A stretch of 8,946 nucleotides of DNA from Actinobacteria bacterium UBA912. Lineage in GTDB: Bacteria > Actinomycetota > Coriobacteriia > Anaerosomatales > UBA912. The notes beneath the pieces are model-generated. The model was not told the DNA's origin and made no database searches. It worked only from the letters and a program-made list of their open reading frames with translations. The translations under genes were made by a program, and so were the position numbers. The DNA lies in contig DBEG01000147.1 in NCBI GenBank assembly GCA_002293965.1, positions 1 through 8,946 of the forward strand, given 5' to 3'. Shown piece by piece: positions 6,442-8,946 of the stretch (position 1 is its first letter; each line of letters starts with the position of its first letter).

Positions 6442-6867
6442 ATGAGTTCACGAATAGTCATTGACACCAACGTGCTTCTTTCCGGACTACGCAGCTCGAA
6501 GGGCGCGTCACACCGACTTCTCAAGGAAGTCGGTACCGCTGACTTCGCTATCGTGCTATCAGTCCCGCTGGTGCTTGAGTATGAGTATGTGCTTCGCAGA
6601 GAAGAGTCGTGCTTGGGTCTGACAACCACTGACGTCGAGGCCTTCATCGACTACCTGTGCAGCGTCGCTCATCTGCAGGAGGTACACTTCCTGTGGAGAC
6701 CGATACTGCGTGATCCAAGCGACGATCACGTGCTCGAACTGGCGGTGGCTGCGGGATGCGGAGTGATCGTCACCCATAACGTCAAGGATTTTACAGAGGC
6801 GGCCGCATTCGAAGTGGAAGCGATTCGGCCTGGTGAGTTTTTGAGAAGGATAGGAGTCACATCATGA
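6442..6867 (+). CDS. PIN-domain toxin, COG1569-type, toxin-first TA module
   Basis: A 141-residue PIN-domain protein of the 'putative toxin-antitoxin toxin component, PIN family' type, expected to be an RNase. Recognisable blocks are IVIDTNVLLSGLRS (D8, N10), VPLVLEYEYVLRR (E46), DPSDDHVLELA (D94/D95) and IVTHNVKDF (N113, D116). The acidic active site appears complete. No Shine-Dalgarno sequence precedes the ATG at 6442, and the promoter position suggests a leaderless mRNA. The stop overlaps the antitoxin start by 4 nt (ATGA). Toxin before antitoxin is the reverse of the fitAB-like pair at 2513-3153. It lies 66 nt after nikMN on the same strand but has its own promoter, so it is unlikely to depend on it. 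Confidence 0.88.
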   Translation: MSSRIVIDTNVLLSGLRSSKGASHRLLKEVGTADFAIVLSVPLVLEYEYVLRREESCLGLTTTDVEAFIDYLCSVAHLQEVHFLWRPILRDPSDDHVLELAVAAGCGVIVTHNVKDFTEAAAFEVEAIRPGEFLRRIGVTS

Positions 6868-7100
6868 GCACCATCAGCCTGCGTTTGCCGGAGTCACTGC
6901 ACCGCCAGGTGCGCGAGCTAGCGAAAGCGGAGAACGTGTCCATCAACCAGCTGATCACCACCGCTCTTGCCGAGAAGATGTCAGCACTGATGACCGTGGA
7001 GTACCTGCGCGAGCGGGGTGCGCTCGGCGACCGCACGGCCTACGACGCTGTATTGGCCAAGGTTCCCGACATCGAGCCAGACGAAGGCGACGAGCTGTAG
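6864..7100 (+). CDS. Ribbon-helix-helix antitoxin partner of the PIN toxin
   Basis: A 78-residue protein beginning STISLRLPESLHRQVRELAKAENVSINQLITTALAEKM. This is a clear ribbon-helix-helix: a strand at about residues 2-8, helices at 10-23 and 27-42. It should bind DNA as a dimer, most likely the palindrome at 6420-6439, and neutralise the toxin through the acidic C-terminal tail (PDIEPDEGDEL). The ATG at 6864 has AGGAG (6852-6856) 7 nt upstream, inside the toxin gene, and overlaps the toxin stop. It therefore has a strong ribosome site where the toxin has none. The RHH class is clear; the exact family is not. Confidence 0.85.
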   Translation: MSTISLRLPESLHRQVRELAKAENVSINQLITTALAEKMSALMTVEYLRERGALGDRTAYDAVLAKVPDIEPDEGDEL

Positions 7101-7116
7101 GACACACCCCGGTAGT

Positions 7117-7146
7117 CGCACGCATCAGTGCGCTGCCGTCAGGCAG
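7117..7146 (+). terminator. Two tandem hairpins after the RHH antitoxin
   Basis: CGCAC (7117-7121) pairs with GTGCG (7128-7132) around a 6-nt loop. CTGCC (7133-7137) pairs with GGCAG (7142-7146) around a 4-nt loop. They abut each other 16 nt after the antitoxin stop. No T tract follows, so they are not a classical intrinsic terminator; they may stabilise or process the 3' end of the mRNA. Confidence 0.3.
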
Positions 7147-7391
7147 GAACCGGATGTGGTGATGGTATTCCATTTGGTTGCCGAGCGACCATTCGCCACC
7201 ACGGGCGATCAAGAGATGAGCCTGGATGTCGTCATGGTGCGTCCTTCCGCTGACAGTGGCTGGTTGGTTCACGATAAGGGGCGGTGGCGTCCCTGTGATG
7301 ACTGTGGACTGCTTGTGTGAGCGTGGTGGTGTCAGGGGGCGACGGTGTCCGGTCTAGGCGCTTCATGATAAGCTGATTGTGCCCAGGCTGA

Positions 7392-7430
7392 GGCCACATT
7401 GCGCTTGAATCAGCGTCCAAAGTGGTGGCC
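7392..7430. repeat. Nested inverted repeat
   Basis: Outer arms GGCCAC (7392-7397) and GTGGCC (7425-7430) enclose inner arms CGCT (7402-7405) and AGCG (7412-7415). The symmetry is imperfect in spacing but clear. It lies in DNA without genes, 60 nt upstream of the third TA module. It could be an IS subterminal site or a structured RNA; function is unknown. Confidence 0.35.
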
Positions 7431-7447
7431 AGCATGTCATCAGGGGT

Positions 7448-7459
7448 GTACGATCGTAC
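7448..7459. promoter_or_regulatory. 12-bp palindrome upstream of the third TA module
   Basis: GTACGATCGTAC is a perfect palindrome, 30 nt upstream of the antitoxin start at 7490. Position and symmetry suggest an autoregulatory operator. I could not pick out a convincing -35/-10 pair around it. Confidence 0.4.
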
Positions 7460-7489
7460 TCTGATTCTAGACCGATGAGGTGGACTACG

Positions 7490-7714
7490 ATGACCATCGA
7501 TGAACTCAAGCGTAAAGTACTTCAACTGGACCCCTCCACACGAGCGGGTTTGGCTCGCGATATCCTTCACAGTTTTGATGATCTTTCTGAGGCAGAGGTC
7601 GAGAGGCTGTGGCTTGAAGAAGCGGTTCGTCGCGATAAGGAGATGGCCTCGGGCAAGGTGGAGCCTATCCCGATGGATGAGGTCTTCGCGGAACTGCGAG
7701 CCTCTCGGAAGTGA
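7490..7714 (+). CDS. Addiction-module antitoxin, Unstab_antitox family
   Basis: A 74-residue antitoxin of the small helical 'putative addiction module component' family (TIGR02574/PF09720), normally paired with RelE/ParE toxins. The pattern TIDELKRKVLQLDPSTRAGLARDILHSF...EVERLWLEEAVRRDKEM, followed by GKVEPIPMDEVFAELRAS, matches this family along its whole length. I start it at the ATG at 7490 because GAGGTGG (7477-7483) lies 6 nt upstream. An in-frame ATG at 7475 would include that ribosome site in the coding region. The stop TGA overlaps the toxin GTG by 4 nt. It probably masks the toxin active surface; this family has no evident DNA-binding domain. Confidence 0.88.
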   Translation: MTIDELKRKVLQLDPSTRAGLARDILHSFDDLSEAEVERLWLEEAVRRDKEMASGKVEPIPMDEVFAELRASRK

Positions 7715-8007
7715 GCGTGGTAGCAAGTTTCCATCCGGACGCTAAGCGAGAGATGCGCGAGGCTGCGGATTTCTATGACTTGGGGCGCCCCGGACTTGGA
7801 ACCGAGTTTCTTGACACGGTCGACACAACGCTACAGCGATTGATCGAACATCCGGAATCATCGCCGATCATCATCGAACAGGTCCGAAGAAGTAGGATGC
7901 CGAAATTCCCGTTCTCAATCATTTACTCGGTGCGAAGTGGCGGTATCTTTGTTTCGGCGGTGGCGCACAACAGTCGTCGTCCCTTCTATTGGCAAGATAG
8001 GCTCTGA
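7711..8007 (+). CDS. RelE/ParE-family toxin
   Basis: A 98-residue RelE/ParE-superfamily toxin, partner of the overlapping antitoxin. Visible family features are the N-terminal strand and helix (VASFHPDAKREMREAADFYD), the central RRSRMPKFPFSIIYSV strands and the C-terminal VSAVAHNSRRPFYWQDRL, typical of the ParE-like subgroup. Whether it cuts ribosome-bound mRNA (RelE) or poisons gyrase (ParE) cannot be told from sequence. The GTG at 7711 overlaps the antitoxin stop. A GTG at 7717 is better spaced (6 nt) from the weak GGAA at 7707-7710, so the protein may be two residues shorter. Base composition is less GC-rich than in the nickel genes, compatible with transfer. Confidence 0.88.
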   Translation: MSVVASFHPDAKREMREAADFYDLGRPGLGTEFLDTVDTTLQRLIEHPESSPIIIEQVRRSRMPKFPFSIIYSVRSGGIFVSAVAHNSRRPFYWQDRL

Positions 8008-8082
8008 GTCGTTGAAGTGCTTTAGTCGATCATTACGTAAGCCGCCAGCGGACCGACGCGAGACCCGGAAGGTGACACACGC
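8008..8082. other. Short intergenic region before purB
   Basis: A 75-nt gap. It holds an 8-bp palindrome TTACGTAA (8033-8040) and a weak TTGAAG (8012-8017) that could be a -35 box, but no good -10 follows at the right distance. GGAAGGTGA (8067-8075) is the purB ribosome site. I see no terminator. Confidence 0.4.
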
Positions 8083-8946
8083 ATGATCCCTCGTTACTCA
8101 CGCCCGCAGATGGCCGGGATATGGGCGCCGGAGAACAAGTTCAAGATATGGCAGGAGATCGAGCTCCTCGCCTGCGAGGCGCAAGCCGAACTCGGGCAGA
8201 TCGGCATCACCGCCGAGGAGGCCGCCCATATCCGCGCCACTTCGGCGTTCGACATCGCGCGCATCGACGAGATCGAGCGCGAGACCAACCACGACGTCAT
8301 CGCGTTCCTCACCAACCTGGCCGAGAACATCGACGCAGGCATCCCCGAAGCGAGCCCGAAGCCCAGCCGCTGGGTGCATTACGGCATGACCTCCTCTGAT
8401 CTGGGGGATACCGCGCTGTGCTACCAGATGGCGCAGGCGGTCGACATCCTCATCGACGACGTCCGGCGAATCGGCCGGGTCTGCAAGCGCCGTGCTTTCG
8501 AGACCCGCGAGATGCTCTGCGCTGGCCGCACGCATGGCATACACGCCGAGCCCATGACCATGGGGATGAAGTTCGGCCGCTGGGCGTGGGCGATGAAGCG
8601 CGCCGAGGAGCGGCTGGTCCGCACTCGCGAGGTCGTGGCCAGCGGCGCGATCTCAGGCGCGGTCGGCAGCTACAGCAACATCGACCCGTTCGTCGAGGAG
8701 TACGTGTGCGGGCGTCTTGGCCTGACGCCGGAGCCGCTATCGACGCAGGTCGTGCCGCGTGATCGCCACGCGCAGCTCCTCGCGGTGCTCGCCACCGTGG
8801 CCGCCACCGCCGAGGAGATTGCCACCGAGGTCCGCGCGCTCCAGCGCACCGACACCCTCGAAGCCGAAGAGCCGTTCACGGCCGGGCAGAAGGGCTCCTC
8901 GGCGATGCCGCACAAGCGTAACCCTATAACCGCCGAGAGGATCTGC
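8083..8946 (+). CDS. purB: Adenylosuccinate lyase, 5' part
   Basis: The first 288 residues of PurB; the gene continues past the window. The enzyme splits succinylaminoimidazole carboxamide ribotide and adenylosuccinate, releasing fumarate, in purine synthesis. It belongs to the fumarase/aspartase superfamily and works as a cytoplasmic tetramer. Key blocks are intact: TNHDVIAFL with H70, GMTSSDLGDTA (101-111), GRTHGIHAEP (148-157) with catalytic His151, and the superfamily signature GSSAMPHKRNP (271-281) with the mobile-loop catalytic serine at S272 or S273. The ATG at 8083 follows GGAAGGTGA with about 7 nt spacing. No stop occurs in the visible frame. High GC3 resembles the nickel genes, so it is probably core chromosome. 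Confidence 0.96.
   Translation, partial: MIPRYSRPQMAGIWAPENKFKIWQEIELLACEAQAELGQIGITAEEAAHIRATSAFDIARIDEIERETNHDVIAFLTNLAENIDAGIPEASPKPSRWVHYGMTSSDLGDTALCYQMAQAVDILIDDVRRIGRVCKRRAFETREMLCAGRTHGIHAEPMTMGMKFGRWAWAMKRAEERLVRTREVVASGAISGAVGSYSNIDPFVEEYVCGRLGLTPEPLSTQVVPRDRHAQLLAVLATVAATAEEIATEVRALQRTDTLEAEEPFTAGQKGSSAMPHKRNPITAERIC

Larger units (their letters stand above)
7101..7474. other. Gene-poor region, possible decayed mobile-element end
   Basis: About 370 nt between two TA modules without a convincing gene. A plus-strand frame from ATG 7162 to a stop at 7320 would give 52 residues ending WRPCDDCGLLV, and the minus strand is also open across much of the region. Neither has a good ribosome site or a family I recognise. 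The right half (about 7335-7445) is dense in short inverted repeats and TGTCA/TGTCC words, recalling the repeated subterminal sites of IS21-type elements. That comparison is from memory and weak. Confidence 0.3.

Noticed and set aside
7254..7260. GCCACTG on the minus strand, resembling a cobalamin riboswitch core word
   Set aside because: It is an isolated 7-mer with no surrounding stems and no downstream minus-strand gene of the right kind.
7232..7726. 164-residue minus-strand open frame
   Set aside because: It overlaps the well-supported antitoxin at 7490-7714, and its low-complexity translation fits a shadow frame.
8098..8544. 148-residue minus-strand open frame
   Set aside because: It is antisense to purB, a common result of high GC3 in a real gene.
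1..8946. CRISPR array, tRNA or rRNA genes
   Set aside because: No regularly spaced repeat longer than about 8 bp and no tRNA-like T-loop with acceptor stem were seen in either strand.

Overview
The window is GC-rich bacterial DNA with compact, often 4-nt-overlapping genes and frequent GTG/TTG starts. Gene content is a NapH-type membrane ferredoxin, a NikR-controlled nickel ECF transporter, PurB and three toxin-antitoxin (TA) modules. This suits an anaerobic or facultative high-GC bacterium. An actinobacterial lineage such as Coriobacteriia is my tentative guess; nothing in the window proves it.

Layout. Positions 1-1167 hold the 3' end of an unrecognised gene and a complete hypothetical gene whose N-terminus looks like a degenerate PD-(D/E)xK nuclease fold. 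Positions 1414-2424 encode a polytopic NapH/YccM-like protein with two CxxxCP motifs and two [4Fe-4S] ferredoxin motifs. Positions 2513-3153 are a FitA/FitB-like (RHH antitoxin / PIN toxin) pair. On the minus strand, 5176-3180 carries nikR, nikQ and nikO. Divergent from these, 5335-6375 encodes a NikM-NikN fusion. A second TA pair at 6442-7100 has the toxin first (COG1569-type PIN), then an RHH antitoxin. Positions 7101-7489 have no convincing gene but are rich in inverted repeats and may be a decayed mobile-element end. A third TA pair, Unstab_antitox / RelE-ParE, occupies 7490-8007. The 5' part of purB starts at 8083 and runs off the end.

How the parts work together. NikR, NikMN, NikQ and NikO form one functional unit: NikMN is the nickel-binding S component, NikQ the coupling transmembrane protein, NikO the ATPase, and NikR the nickel-sensing repressor. 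The 158-bp divergent region between nikR and nikMN holds a plausible sigma-70 promoter and two GTARCAC half-sites in direct orientation that may bind NikR. The TA modules sit on the plus strand on either side of this housekeeping block.

The most notable signal is upstream of the second TA pair. A perfect 20-bp palindrome embeds the -10 hexamer of a TTGCGA-N17-TATGAT promoter, and the toxin ATG lies where transcription should begin. This predicts a leaderless toxin message whose antitoxin, by contrast, has a good Shine-Dalgarno site.
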